DNA from: Bacillota bacterium
GTDB taxonomy: Bacteria > Bacillota > Clostridia > Acetivibrionales > Acetivibrionaceae
Direction: 5' to 3'
Assembly: GCA_023421115.1 (NCBI GenBank)
Contig: JAEZUI010000026.1
Location: 1-64,000 of the forward strand
Length of the DNA stretch: 64,000 nucleotides
Made by a program: the position numbers and the translations under genes. This document shows, piece after piece, positions 45,391-54,609 of this stretch. The notes below the pieces were generated by a model. It worked only from the letters and a program-made list of their open reading frames with translations, ran no database searches and had not been told where the DNA came from. The number at the start of each line of letters is the position of its first letter. Position 1 is the first letter of the stretch.

Positions 45391-45649
45391 GGGATTTTAG
45401 GAATTTCGACACTGTCATTATAAGGTAGCCCTTTATTTTACAAGGCTTATAGATGCTTGAGACATTTAATACTACTAGCTGCATGATGCTAGTAAATTTT
45501 AGTAGTAACAAACTAATTCATGATACTGTCGTATTGAATATTTTATAAAAGTGCATAGGACTTAATAATAGAAATTTTTCTGTTTTTCTACTTTGTATGC
45601 GATATTTTCAGTAAAAATGCAAAATAATTGCTATAGAAAGGTAAATAGT

Positions 45650-47296
45650 ATGGATGAATTCATTATAAGAAATAAAATAGCAGATATTATTCAAGAAAGA
45701 ATTGATAATGTAATAAATAGTTATTATTCTCGTTATCGTGATAACATTGGCTTTCTTATCTTTTATCCAATGATAAAACTAGAAAGTAGATTTCGTGATG
45801 AGGACCCTCATCATGAAAATGCTATAATCGATAGAAGGGCAACTGGATGGTTCATTAAAGAGATAATGAAGTTACCACTAAATAGCTCATTGAATTTTAC
45901 TTTTAAAGAAGAGGAATATAAGGAATATGAATCATTCTATCCAATAATAAAATGCATGTATAATGATTATAGAACTATCAGTGAGATTCGCGATATGAGT
46001 TCTATTGCTAAAAGCATGATTGTTGAAGTTGAATCAGGTAAATATGAAATAACAACGGCATTTGTTGATGATAGTTTTATTAAAGAAATTGCATATTATG
46101 ATGGGTTAGATGATGCGGAGAATTTCAAGCTAGAGAGGATAAAGGCTGCAGCTCCAGTTGAATATATTGTAAGTAAATATGGAATGGACTTGAAAAACGT
46201 TATTCGTAACATAGACAGACTTAAGATAGATATTGACTATGAATTATTAAAATTATGTGAAGACCGAGTTGAGATAGATATTAGTAAAATGGGTAGAAAG
46301 CTTCAGAGTCCTATAATTAGAGGTTCAACTGAACTCAGAAAGGTTGTAGGATTCTTATTTTATTTATGTCACTCAACAGCCCATTCATGTAACTACGCAA
46401 AGATATTAAAGAAATTTGATTTAAGGAAGACATATATACATGTTGAAAAGGATTGGTTAATTAATAAATTTGAAAAATCATGTGGCCTAAATAAAGAGAT
46501 TCTATTAAGATATTTAGACTATTTAAAATTTACTGGCGAGGGTACAATTTTCGAGTTTCCCATCATTGAATATAATAACAGATATTTTATGATCCCTTCT
46601 TCAATAATGCTTAATGATTGGCAGTTTAGTATAATAAATGGTCACTACTGTAAGAAAATAGATTTTATCAAGAGGGATAAGAGTATTTCAAAATCTATAG
46701 TCGAAAGTATTGTAAAAAAGGCTAAAAAATTTAGTAATATAGTGATCACTTATGAAAAACCATATAATTTTAAAGACAAGAATGGAGTATTTCAAAATAG
46801 TGATATAGACGTAGGTTTATATGATATCCATTCAAATAAACTTCTGATAATTGAATGCAAATGGAAAGATAATCACTATTCGTCAGCAGAGGAAGATGAA
46901 AAATATATAAAAATACAAGCTACTTTCAATGAGATTTTTAATGACCAGATATCTAAACATAAAGAATACTTAGAAATGGGTAAAGATAAAATTAACCAAA
47001 TATTTGATAATAATGATAACATAACTAGCATTAATAGTATGCCAGACATTTTTTATCTTGCAGTAGATAAAAGAAGTCAACTTCATTTAAATGATAAGCA
47101 CTTAGTGTCCGTTTATATTTTGTTATATATGATGGACCAATTTTGCGATGGCGATTCTATTAATTTAACTAAGATATTTAGTGCAATCAATAATTTGAAA
47201 ACTAAAATAAGCTATTTCCATGCTTCAGATATTATAGTGTATAAATTGAGTGATGATATTACAATACTCTCGGATGACTTGCTCTTAAATTATTAA
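45650..47296 (+). CDS. Unrecognised protein with a PD-(D/E)XK nuclease motif, defence candidate
   Basis: 548 aa from ATG 45650 (GAAAGG upstream); the frame is open to 45593. I recognise no named family. Residues 1-340 are mostly helical with charged patches. Near 378-406 comes SDIDVGLYDIHSNKLLIIEC followed by KW: Asp, then E-C-K on adjacent strands, the core of a PD-(D/E)XK nuclease. A preceding helix KKAKKFSNIVITYEKPYNF could carry the leading Glu. It follows abiH by 260 nt and lies in a defence island, suggesting an effector with a large N-terminal sensor. No membrane segment is seen. Confidence 0.6.
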   Translation: MDEFIIRNKIADIIQERIDNVINSYYSRYRDNIGFLIFYPMIKLESRFRDEDPHHENAIIDRRATGWFIKEIMKLPLNSSLNFTFKEEEYKEYESFYPIIKCMYNDYRTISEIRDMSSIAKSMIVEVESGKYEITTAFVDDSFIKEIAYYDGLDDAENFKLERIKAAAPVEYIVSKYGMDLKNVIRNIDRLKIDIDYELLKLCEDRVEIDISKMGRKLQSPIIRGSTELRKVVGFLFYLCHSTAHSCNYAKILKKFDLRKTYIHVEKDWLINKFEKSCGLNKEILLRYLDYLKFTGEGTIFEFPIIEYNNRYFMIPSSIMLNDWQFSIINGHYCKKIDFIKRDKSISKSIVESIVKKAKKFSNIVITYEKPYNFKDKNGVFQNSDIDVGLYDIHSNKLLIIECKWKDNHYSSAEEDEKYIKIQATFNEIFNDQISKHKEYLEMGKDKINQIFDNNDNITSINSMPDIFYLAVDKRSQLHLNDKHLVSVYILLYMMDQFCDGDSINLTKIFSAINNLKTKISYFHASDIIVYKLSDDITILSDDLLLNY

Positions 47297-47434
47297 AAGT
47301 TCTAAGCGTTAGCTATTTTAGTTTCAACTAAATATAACTAACTATATGAAGAAGGTAATTATAAAAACCGACATTTTGGAAAATGAAAACGATGACTTTC
47401 TAGTTCTCATTAACATATTTATAGGAGAAGCATT

Positions 47435-47599
47435 ATGTTGAATGATTTGTATGAAGCTTGTTTAAAGTTTAGAAAAGCTATAAATAGAGCCCCAAAAGAT
47501 AACTTGTCAATCAATTTTAAAGAGTTCTCCAATGGGAGTTGCGGTGATACTTATAGTGGCTCGGTTGATAATGAAAACAATATTAAAATCCATATTTGA
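47435..47599 (+). pseudogene. Truncated N-terminal fragment of an island protein
   Basis: ATG 47435 (ATAGGAG upstream) opens 54 codons: MLNDLYEACLKFRKAINRAP, NFKEFSNGSCGD, then a break into the frame of the next gene's start. The NFxxFxxGxCGD pattern resembles the N-terminus of longer island-associated hypothetical proteins, so the gene seems cut by a rearrangement that joined it to the gene at 47571. Confidence 0.5.
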
Positions 47600-47948
47600 T
47601 TATTTAACAGATGGATATTCCATTTTTGACAATGTCCTATACAACTACATAGCTATGGGTATTGTTGGTTTTATAGCTTTTGTGGTAGCATGGAATACTG
47701 TAGGATCATTATACAGGAACGATATGATCAGCGAAAGAACGGGCGGATCTATATTTCACTGGATTATTAGGTTGGTTGTCTTTGTTGTTTTGTTCTCAGA
47801 TGTAAGCTTGTTAATCCGGGTAATTCGGTTTGTTATTACAGTGCCTCTCTGGGTATGGCTTGTAATGGCAGGCCTGATGATAATGGGAGTTGTTATATTC
47901 TGTATTATTCGTAACAAACGTAGCAATACTAAGTTTGTAGATAAATGA
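47571..47948 (+). CDS. Small membrane protein at the island end
   Basis: 125 aa from ATG 47571; the frame is open to 47532, but the truncated copy at 35464 begins at the same methionine. Three hydrophobic helices: YIAMGIVGFIAFVVAWNTVG, WIIRLVVFVVLFSDVSLLIR and VPLWVWLVMAGLMIMGVVIF, ending in a basic tail. It has no signature that I know. It is the last gene before tRNA-Thr, and its truncated copy has the same position at the other island, so it travels with the islands. It could be an effector, a holin-like protein or simply an island-conserved gene. Confidence 0.6.
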   Translation: MKTILKSIFDYLTDGYSIFDNVLYNYIAMGIVGFIAFVVAWNTVGSLYRNDMISERTGGSIFHWIIRLVVFVVLFSDVSLLIRVIRFVITVPLWVWLVMAGLMIMGVVIFCIIRNKRSNTKFVDK

Positions 47949-48071
47949 TACAAACACCATTAATAAGAATATTAATATCCCTAAATAGGCCAGACCGCCG
48001 TGCAAAAATCCCGGTAGGGTTAAAATACAAAAAGAGCTTCAAGACCGAAGTCCTGAAACTCTTGATTTCAC

Positions 48072-48147
48072 TGGAGCCCTCAACCAGAATCGAACTGGTG
48101 ACCTCATCCTTACCATGGATGCGCTCTGCCGACTGAGCTATGAGGGC
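48072..48147 (-). tRNA. tRNA-Thr (anticodon GGT)
   Basis: 76 nt with encoded CCA. Acceptor GCCCTCA/TGAGGGC, D stem GCTC/GAGC, anticodon stem CATCC/GGATG with loop ATGGTAA (GGT), T stem ACCAG/CTGGT with TTCGATT. It is 13 nt after tRNA-Gly, so likely one transcript. Its 3' half is the target of the islands to the left. Confidence 0.96.
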
Positions 48148-48160
48148 ATATAAACTTTCG

Positions 48161-48234
48161 TGGAGCGGGTGATGGGAATCGAACCCACGCAGTCAGCTTG
48201 GGAAGCTGATATTCTACCATTGAATTACACCCGC
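48161..48234 (-). tRNA. tRNA-Gly (anticodon CCC)
   Basis: 74 nt with encoded CCA. Acceptor GCGGGTG/CACCCGC, anticodon stem TCAGC/GCTGA with loop TTCCCAA (CCC), T arm GTGGGTTCGATTCCCAT. Downstream of sigH on the same strand. Confidence 0.95.
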
Positions 48235-48311
48235 CTGCAAATTTCGAAGCAAAAAGAATTATACCACTAAAACATAAAATTGTCTAGTGGTAATTCCTTG
48301 ATTTATTTAAA

Positions 48312-48956
48312 TTATTGCTTAGTTTCTTCAAGATATTTTTCTAATTTACGTTTTACTCGCTGTAGCGCATTGTCAATTGATTTTACATGTCTGTCCAAAT
48401 CACATGCTATTTCCTGATAGGATTTACCTTCGAGATACAGGGATAAAACTTCACACTCTAAGCCACTGAGGATTTCTCCCATCTTCTCTTCAATGCCGGA
48501 AAACTCTTCCCTGTTGATAACCAGTTCCTCAGGATCGTTTATACTGTCTTCACTAATAATATCCATAAGTGTACGGTCGGATTCGTCATCAAAAATAGGC
48601 TTATTTAGCGAGATATAGGAATTTAATGGTATATGCTTTTGCCTTGTAGCAGTCTTTATTGCAGTTATAATTTGCCTTGTAATGCAAAGCTCCGCAAAGG
48701 CACGAAATGATGAAAGCTTGTCCTCTCTAAAATCTCTTATAGCTTTGTAAAGCCCGATCATGCCTTCCTGTATAATATCTTCTCTGTCTGCTCCGATAAG
48801 GAAGTATGTCCTTGCTTTAGCGCGTACAAAGCCTTTGTACTTATTGATCAAGTATTCGAGGGCGCTAGCATTTCCAGTTCTAGTTTCATCAATTATTTCT
48901 TCATCAAGCATTGTCCCAAAAGATCTAACCACCTCAACCTGTGCATTTGACTTCAA
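48312..48956 (-). CDS. sigH: RNA polymerase sporulation sigma factor SigH
   Basis: 214 aa, full length. Region 2: YLINKYKGFVRAKARTYFLI, then GADREDIIQEGMIGLYKAIR and FRAFAELCITRQIITAIKTA. Region 4: GLECEVLSLYLEGKSYQEIA then RHVKSIDNALQRVKRKLEKY. SigH drives early-stationary and sporulation genes including spo0A. Located upstream of rlmB/mrnC/cysS/cysE genes as in other Clostridia. The start ATG is followed by KSNAQVEVVRSFG. Confidence 0.95.
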   Translation of the reverse strand: MKSNAQVEVVRSFGTMLDEEIIDETRTGNASALEYLINKYKGFVRAKARTYFLIGADREDIIQEGMIGLYKAIRDFREDKLSSFRAFAELCITRQIITAIKTATRQKHIPLNSYISLNKPIFDDESDRTLMDIISEDSINDPEELVINREEFSGIEEKMGEILSGLECEVLSLYLEGKSYQEIACDLDRHVKSIDNALQRVKRKLEKYLEETKQ

Positions 48957-49311
48957 AATAATGCCCCCTCTTGTTATAAATTAATTACAATAAATAGAGA
49001 AAAAATGCTGTAAGAATAGAGGATAATATTGCCATGTCTTGCAATAAGAAGTCAATAGTTCTAGTAAATAAGACACGGTTATGATTATTATATTTTAAAA
49101 AAAATATCATGTCAAGTATTCTTTTTGCACACTCTAGTTACCTTTAGTTACCAGAACTTTCACTCTAAGTCCTTAACTTTCACTCTTCTCTCTATATATA
49201 TCGGCAACTTGATTAAATTTTGTATAGATAATTTGCAAATTATCAAAATTTCTTTTTAACTTCAACCTTTTTACGACATATATTTGAACAAAACTACTTC
49301 TAAGGTAATTT

Positions 49312-50298
49312 CTAGCCCCTTTGCTTTAAAATTTCGTACATAACTATCGCACCGGCAACAGCAGCATTAAGTGATGAAATCTGCCCCTTCATTGGTAGGT
49401 TTACAACAAAGTCACATTTTTCACTTACAAGTTTGCCCATTCCCTCCCCTTCGCTACCAATTACCAACGCAATTGGGCCCTTCAAATCTATATCATAGAA
49501 GGATTTTTCTCCGGATTGATCCGTTCCGACAATCCACAAATTCTGTTCTTTGAGGTATTCAATGGTCTGGCCTATGTTGGTAACTCTAGCTACCGGAACA
49601 TATTCTATCGCACCTGCCGATGCTTTTGATACAGCAGCGGTAAGGCCGATTGCTCTTCTTTTTGGTATAACTACTCCATGGGCACCGACAGCATTTGCAG
49701 TCCTCAATATTGAACCCAAATTATGTGGGTCGGTTATTCCATCCAATAATATTATAAAAGGTGCTTCTCCCTTAGCTTTTGCAATTTCAAGAATATCCTC
49801 AACTTCAACATAATCCTTTATAGAAACAAAAGCAATTACTCCTTGATGGGCATGAGTTGTAGATATTTTGTCAAGGCTTATCCTATCTGTTTCCTGCACT
49901 ATAATTCCCTTTTCCCTTGCTAGAGCAATTATCTGCTTTATAGACCCTTCCTTGTCACCTTTTGATATAAGTATCTTATTTATAGTCCTATCCGATTTTA
50001 TAGCCTCAAGCACTGAATTTCTTCCTTCAAGCTTGTCGATACCTTCATTCATATCTTCTGCCTCATCTGTTTTTACCGGTCTTTCTGAGTACTCCTTGTA
50101 ACTTGAACTCCTAGCTACTTTGCTGTCCTTGCCCTTTGCGAACCTGTCACGGGTTTCTCCTGATTTTCCATTTGCACCGACAGGATTATATCCGCCTTCT
50201 TTTCTTCTGTTACGTCCGGCTTTGTCATCACTCCCACCGCTGTTCTCTCCGCCTTTTCTGGGTTTATCTTTATTGAAGCTTCTTTTGTTATTCATCAT
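49312..50298 (-). CDS. rlmB: 23S rRNA (guanosine-2'-O)-methyltransferase RlmB
   Basis: 328 aa from ATG 50298 (GAAAGAG nine nt upstream; a TTG lies at 50307). A low-complexity basic N-terminus (residues 1-85) is unusual for the family and could bind RNA. Then the SpoU substrate-binding domain (LEGRNSVLEAIKSDRTINKI) and the knotted MTase domain: ILLDGITDPHNLGSILRTAN, IVGTDQSGEKSF, ALVIGSEGEGM and ISSLNAAVAGAIVMYEIL are present. It methylates 23S rRNA G2251. Confidence 0.92.
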   Translation of the reverse strand: MMNNKRSFNKDKPRKGGENSGGSDDKAGRNRRKEGGYNPVGANGKSGETRDRFAKGKDSKVARSSSYKEYSERPVKTDEAEDMNEGIDKLEGRNSVLEAIKSDRTINKILISKGDKEGSIKQIIALAREKGIIVQETDRISLDKISTTHAHQGVIAFVSIKDYVEVEDILEIAKAKGEAPFIILLDGITDPHNLGSILRTANAVGAHGVVIPKRRAIGLTAAVSKASAGAIEYVPVARVTNIGQTIEYLKEQNLWIVGTDQSGEKSFYDIDLKGPIALVIGSEGEGMGKLVSEKCDFVVNLPMKGQISSLNAAVAGAIVMYEILKQRG

Positions 50299-50393
50299 AT
50301 TATTCAACTCTTTCTTTATATATCTTTATTTATATTCTTCTCAAATATCAGCATTTTACATAGGGACTTATTACAAAAAATTCACAGTAACTA

Positions 50394-50816
50394 TCACCCC
50401 TCAGAAATAGCCATCTTTAAAACTTCCATCAAACGATTGTTATCCTTTCTCAAATACAAATATCCAATCAAAGACTCAAAACCTGTTGCATATTTATATT
50501 CTCCCACGTCAGCATTTTTAGGAATGGTGCCTGACTTGGCATTTCTACCCCTCCTAACAACATCAAGCTCATCGGGATTAAGCTTTTCCATTATTCGATG
50601 AACAATATCCGACTGTGCTTTTGCTTTCACATACTCAATAGAACGCTTATGGAGTTTATGCACAGGAATATTGCCTTCACTTATTAATAGTGTGCGTATA
50701 AAAACCTCATACACAGCATCACCTATATATGCTAATACTAACGGAGCCATGTTGTTTATTTCATTTTCACTAAAATTAAACTGTTCTAAAAAATTATCAA
50801 ATGTATTTTCAATCAT
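50394..50816 (-). CDS. mrnC: Mini-ribonuclease 3 (MrnC)
   Basis: 140 aa from ATG 50816 with AAGGA upstream. RNase III catalytic motif LVLAYIGDAVYEVFIRTLL (the D/E pair), then HKRSIEYVKAKAQSDIVHRI, then RRGRNAKSGTIPKNADVGEY and YATGFESLIGYLYL, the second catalytic helix. MrnC lacks a dsRNA-binding domain and matures 23S rRNA. Spaced 96 nt from rlmB; encoded just after cysS. Confidence 0.95.
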   Translation of the reverse strand: MIENTFDNFLEQFNFSENEINNMAPLVLAYIGDAVYEVFIRTLLISEGNIPVHKLHKRSIEYVKAKAQSDIVHRIMEKLNPDELDVVRRGRNAKSGTIPKNADVGEYKYATGFESLIGYLYLRKDNNRLMEVLKMAISEG

Positions 50817-50895
50817 AATCAATTCCTTAATAAAGATTTATCAAATTTTAGAGACTAAACGTCTATGCTTCAATAATTTCAACCACCAAATAGAA

Positions 50896-52299
50896 CTAAA
50901 CTCTCTTCCACTTCACTCCCTGAGGAGTATCTTCAAGAGCTATTCCCATATCCTTTAGCTTATCTCTTATTTCATCGGACAGTTTCCAGTTCTTTTCCTT
51001 TCTTGCCTGCTGCCTCTGATTTATAAGCTCTTCTACTTCACTATCAAGATTGTTTTCCTTCTGCTTCTGAGCGATACCTAATACTCCGCCAAGTTCTCTT
51101 ATCAGTGAATGTGAAAACTCGATTATCCCCTTTGAAGGATTAGTATTTGCAGTAATATTCGAATTGACCTCTTTTACCATATCAAATATCGCTGCAATGG
51201 CATCGGCAGTATTTAAGTCATCCTCCATACCTTCAATAAACTTATCCTTAATCTCTAGAAGCCTTTTTTGAATAGCATTTTCGCTATCAGACATTTCTCT
51301 ATCCTCAGCATGTTCTCTTAAGTATAAAAGATTATCAAGGCAGTTGTATATTCTCTCAAGGCCGTTTTGTGCCTGTTCCAAAAGCTCCGCACTGAAGTTT
51401 ATGGGACTTCTGTAATGAGCTGACAGCATAAAGAAGCGGATTACCTCATAATCAAACTTTTCGGCGATATCCCTTACCGTAAAGAAGTTCCCTTCGGATT
51501 TTGACATCTTTTTGTTATCAACATTTATAAAACCATTGTGCATCCAATATCTTGCAAAAGGCTTACCGTTCGCCGCTTCACTCTGAGCTATTTCATTCTC
51601 ATGGTGCGGAAACACAAGGTCTTGTCCGCCGCTGTGAATATCTATGGTTTCTCCAAGGTATTTGTTTGCCATAGCAGAGCACTCAATGTGCCATCCCGGT
51701 CTTCCCTTTCCCCATGGACTATCCCAAGCCGGTTCACCGGGTTTTTGTGCCTTCCATACGGCAAAATCCATCGGATCCTGCTTTCTGTCATCTACCTCTA
51801 TTCTTGCACCAAGTTCCAAGTCATCAAGAGATTGCTGCGAAAGTTTGCCATACTCTTTAAACTTTTTTGTGCTAAAATATACATCACCGTTTACACTATA
51901 TGCAAATCCATTCTTCTCCAGCTTTTTTATAAGTTCAATAATGGCATCAATATTATCCGTTGCTTTTGGGTGTACAGTTGCCTCATCAACACCAAGCCCT
52001 TTGGCATCTGAAAAATATTCATGTATAAATCTGTCTGCCAGTTCCTTTACAGTAATGCCCTCTTCGTTTGCCCTTTTAATCATTTTGTCATCTATGTCGG
52101 TAAAGTTTTGTACAAAATTTACCTTATATCCCTTATACTCAAGATATCGTCTAACTGTGTCAAATATAATAAAAGGCCTGGCGTTTCCAATATGAAAATA
52201 GTTATATACTGTAGGACCGCAGGAATACATCCTCACTTCTTTCTCATTAATGGGTACAAACTCTTCTTTCTTTCTTGTCAAGGTGTTATAAATTTTCAT
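50896..52299 (-). CDS. cysS: Cysteinyl-tRNA synthetase
   Basis: 467 aa from ATG 52299 (AAGGAAGGGGATAAGG upstream; the frame stays open to 52404 inside cysE). HIGH motif YNYFHIGNARPFIIFDTV, zinc ligands CGPTVYNYF, WHIECSAM and the H-E pair in FPHHENEIAQSE, and KMSKS in NKKMSKSEGNFF. The C-terminal anticodon domain ends with IALEDTPQGVKWKR. It is coupled to cysE by a 14-nt overlap, an arrangement known in Firmicutes, and controlled by the upstream T-box. Confidence 0.97.
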   Translation of the reverse strand: MKIYNTLTRKKEEFVPINEKEVRMYSCGPTVYNYFHIGNARPFIIFDTVRRYLEYKGYKVNFVQNFTDIDDKMIKRANEEGITVKELADRFIHEYFSDAKGLGVDEATVHPKATDNIDAIIELIKKLEKNGFAYSVNGDVYFSTKKFKEYGKLSQQSLDDLELGARIEVDDRKQDPMDFAVWKAQKPGEPAWDSPWGKGRPGWHIECSAMANKYLGETIDIHSGGQDLVFPHHENEIAQSEAANGKPFARYWMHNGFINVDNKKMSKSEGNFFTVRDIAEKFDYEVIRFFMLSAHYRSPINFSAELLEQAQNGLERIYNCLDNLLYLREHAEDREMSDSENAIQKRLLEIKDKFIEGMEDDLNTADAIAAIFDMVKEVNSNITANTNPSKGIIEFSHSLIRELGGVLGIAQKQKENNLDSEVEELINQRQQARKEKNWKLSDEIRDKLKDMGIALEDTPQGVKWKRV

Positions 52300-53023
52300 C
52301 CTTATCCCCTTCCTTTTTTTCCATTTCGCATGTTCCACAAAAAATATCTCTCCGCATTTTTTTGATAGTTTCATCCATTTCAATACCATGTTCTTTTGTA
52401 ACAAGGCCCTCTAAGTTTTCAATTCTATAAAGTATCTTGCACAATTCCTGGGCCACCGGATCCGGAATATGTACCTGATCAAGCTCAATAGAAGGACTAA
52501 CCCTTCTATCTCCTCTTTTCACTGCTCTTCCCGGTACACCCACTACAGTTGTGTCCGCCTCCACCTCATTTAGCACAACAGCATTTGCACCTATTCGTGA
52601 GTTATCTCCAACCTTGAAGGGTCCAAGTATCTTTGCACCTGAGCTTATCAATACGTTATTGCCTATAGTTGGATGCCTTTTACCGGTATCCTTTCCCGTT
52701 CCACCAAGCGTAACATTATGGTATATTGTACAGTTGTCACCGATTTCAGCAGTCTCTCCTATGACAACACCCATACCGTGATCTATAAAAAGTCCCTTTC
52801 CTATTACAGCACCTGGGTGAATTTCAACCCCTGTCAGGAATCTTGAAAACTGGGAAATCATACGGGCAACAAAAAACATTTCGTTTTTGTAGAACCAATG
52901 TGCCAAACGATGAAAACATACAGCATGAAATCCGGGATATAGTAAAGCCACCTCAAAAGTATTTTTAGCTGCCGGATCTCTTTTCGCTATTGACTTCGCA
53001 TCGTCCACCATCTGACTAATCAT
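52286..53023 (-). CDS. cysE: Serine O-acetyltransferase
   Basis: 245 aa from ATG 53023 (GGGGG eight nt upstream). Helical N-terminus (FHAVCFHRLAHWFYKNEMFF), then the left-handed beta-helix: VEIHPGAVIGKGLFIDHGMG, VIGETAEIGDNCTIYHNVTL, GKRHPTIGNNVLISSGAKIL and NSRIGANAVVLNEVEADTTV. Makes O-acetylserine for cysteine synthesis. The C-terminus is longer and acidic/basic (CGTCEMEKKEGDKDENL) with a CxxC, beyond the usual family end. First gene of the T-box-controlled cysE-cysS operon. Confidence 0.97.
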   Translation of the reverse strand: MISQMVDDAKSIAKRDPAAKNTFEVALLYPGFHAVCFHRLAHWFYKNEMFFVARMISQFSRFLTGVEIHPGAVIGKGLFIDHGMGVVIGETAEIGDNCTIYHNVTLGGTGKDTGKRHPTIGNNVLISSGAKILGPFKVGDNSRIGANAVVLNEVEADTTVVGVPGRAVKRGDRRVSPSIELDQVHIPDPVAQELCKILYRIENLEGLVTKEHGIEMDETIKKMRRDIFCGTCEMEKKEGDKDENL

Positions 53024-53204
53024 GTTCAAAACCCCCAATCAACTTAACTTATGATTATATTATATTTCCCTCTAATGCCTCTTAACATTACTTTAGGCAA
53101 AATCAAATAAATAACTGATCAACTGGAGTTTCAAAAAACTTGATTTAATAGGTTTTGTACCTAAAATGTTGAATATGTACTTTTTGAAACTCCCTTATAC
53201 AAAT

Positions 53205-53450
53205 AAAAAAACCTCCTATAAAAATATAGAGGCGTTAACTACGCGGTTCCACTCTAATTGGATAAACCATCTTGTGCTGCATAACGGAGCGTCACCGTGA
53301 AAGTCTACTACGCACTTCCAGTACGTCTTCGACTCTCCGATTCATGAGTGCACTTCATCTGTCCATTGCCCCGGAGCTGCTTTCAGCCGCTGACATCTCC
53401 TCTCTTTAGGGGGTAGTCGGATTACTCTACTCAGTCATCATCTTTAACTT
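53205..53450 (-). promoter_or_regulatory. T-box riboswitch (tRNA-Cys) of the cysE-cysS operon
   Basis: On the minus strand: T-box AGAGTGGAACCGCGT (53241-53255) followed by a terminator hairpin (53209-53232) and T run. Upstream lies a long stem I with the specifier loop; TGC (Cys) occurs at 53350-53352 in GAAGTGCACTC. Uncharged tRNA-Cys should stabilise the antiterminator and turn the operon on. The leader ends about 180 nt before cysE. Confidence 0.9.
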
Positions 53451-53741
53451 ATATTTATACCATTTTACCAAAGACAGTGTCCAAAGTAAATATATTATGC
53501 GTCTATTTCTGCATAAAATTAGCATCAAATTTTAAGAAACATCAATTACATAGTTTTCAAAATTAGCTTTAGTGCCAAAAAGCATTTTGATAAAAAAATT
53601 TAAGTGTTAAAACTAAAAAAATATGGTAATTAATAAAATAGAATCACCGATAGAATATAACAATTGAATAAAAAAATGATAATTATAAATAATATTAGTG
53701 ATAAGTTTTTTATGTAAATGTTAACGAAAGGATGTGATATA

Positions 53742-54107
53742 ATGGCTAATCATTATAATGCAAGGGCAGAAGGCTATAATATAACACACTTTATTATCAG
53801 ACTTGTGGTGGGTGCAATTGTACTTGGAATAACCGCAGCACTAACTCCTGGTTTCACTATTTCCGGGATTTGGCCTCTGCTGTTCGCCTCAGTAGTGCTT
53901 GCTGGTCTCGATTATTTGGCACTAAAACTTCTTGGTGTAAATGCCACTCCCTTTGGCAGAGGAATTTCCGGCTTCATACTTGCAGCAGTAATAATATATG
54001 TAACTCAATTTTTCATAGCAGGATATAGTGTTACTCTATTAGCTTCAGTAATAGGTGCATTGATTTACGGAATAATTGATGCAATAATACCGGGAAGAGC
54101 AATGTAA
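53742..54107 (+). CDS. YvlD/phage holin-like four-helix membrane protein
   Basis: 121 aa from ATG 53742 (GAAAGGATGTGAT upstream; an ATG at 53718 is also open). Four hydrophobic helices: ITHFIIRLVVGAIVLGITAA, GIWPLLFASVVLAGLDYLAL, GISGFILAAVIIYVTQFFIA and TLLASVIGALIYGIIDAIIP. The conserved 'TPGF...I.G...L..A' loop matches the phage-holin-family IV/YvlD group, which are cell-envelope proteins rather than true holins. Single gene with a terminator. Confidence 0.82.
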   Translation: MANHYNARAEGYNITHFIIRLVVGAIVLGITAALTPGFTISGIWPLLFASVVLAGLDYLALKLLGVNATPFGRGISGFILAAVIIYVTQFFIAGYSVTLLASVIGALIYGIIDAIIPGRAM

Positions 54108-54129
54108 AACAAATAGTTCCTTACAAAAT

Positions 54130-54166
54130 AAAATTAAGGCTTCGGATAATCCGAAGCCTTAATTTT
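54130..54166. terminator. Bidirectional terminator
   Basis: AAATTAAGGCTTCGG pairs with CCGAAGCCTTAATTT (14-15 bp) around a short loop, with A/T runs on both sides. It serves the holin-like gene on plus and the 6S-like RNA on minus. Confidence 0.85.
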
Positions 54167-54169
54167 ATA

Positions 54170-54405
54170 TTTAATACCCAAAATGCCGTTTCCCCTATAT
54201 TTCGACACCTAGCCCAGGCTAGGTGGGTGCTCTGTTGATAACCTCTGCCTTCCTCTGCCGTTGCACATACCTAAAGGCATGTGGCGGAATTATCTTGAGG
54301 CCTGACATCCTGATTTCAAACGACGAACTCCCTTACGTCTAATGTAGGTTCAAAATTATAGGCTATTTCGAACATCCCAGGCTAATCTTAGCTGACTCTT
54401 AATTA
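54170..54405 (-). ncRNA. ssrS: Probable 6S RNA
   Basis: About 235 nt with a good minus promoter (-10 TATAAT at 54413-54418, -35 TTGTTT at 54437-54442, 18-nt spacer) and a terminator at the end. The 5' GCCTGGGATG (54373-54382) pairs with the 3' CATTTTGGGT (54176-54185), closing a long stem with G-U pairs, as in 6S RNA. The 5' GGGATGTTCG text, a hairpin CACCTAGC/GCTAGGTG near the 3' end and the central extended shape also agree. 6S RNA sequesters sigma-A RNA polymerase. Not confirmed against a covariance model. Confidence 0.65.
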
Positions 54406-54609
54406 CAAAGTTATTATACCATCATACAGGCTATTAAAACAAACAATACTATATACATTTAAAGTCTGTAAACAACGGATATTTTTATTACACTTTATTA
54501 TACTTAATAAATCTAAAGTTCTTTTTATCTTACGATTTTAAAAGCTTTAAACTCAACTATCATAAGCATTTTTGCCTATTGCATCCATGGAAATATTGCC
54601 CACACCTTA

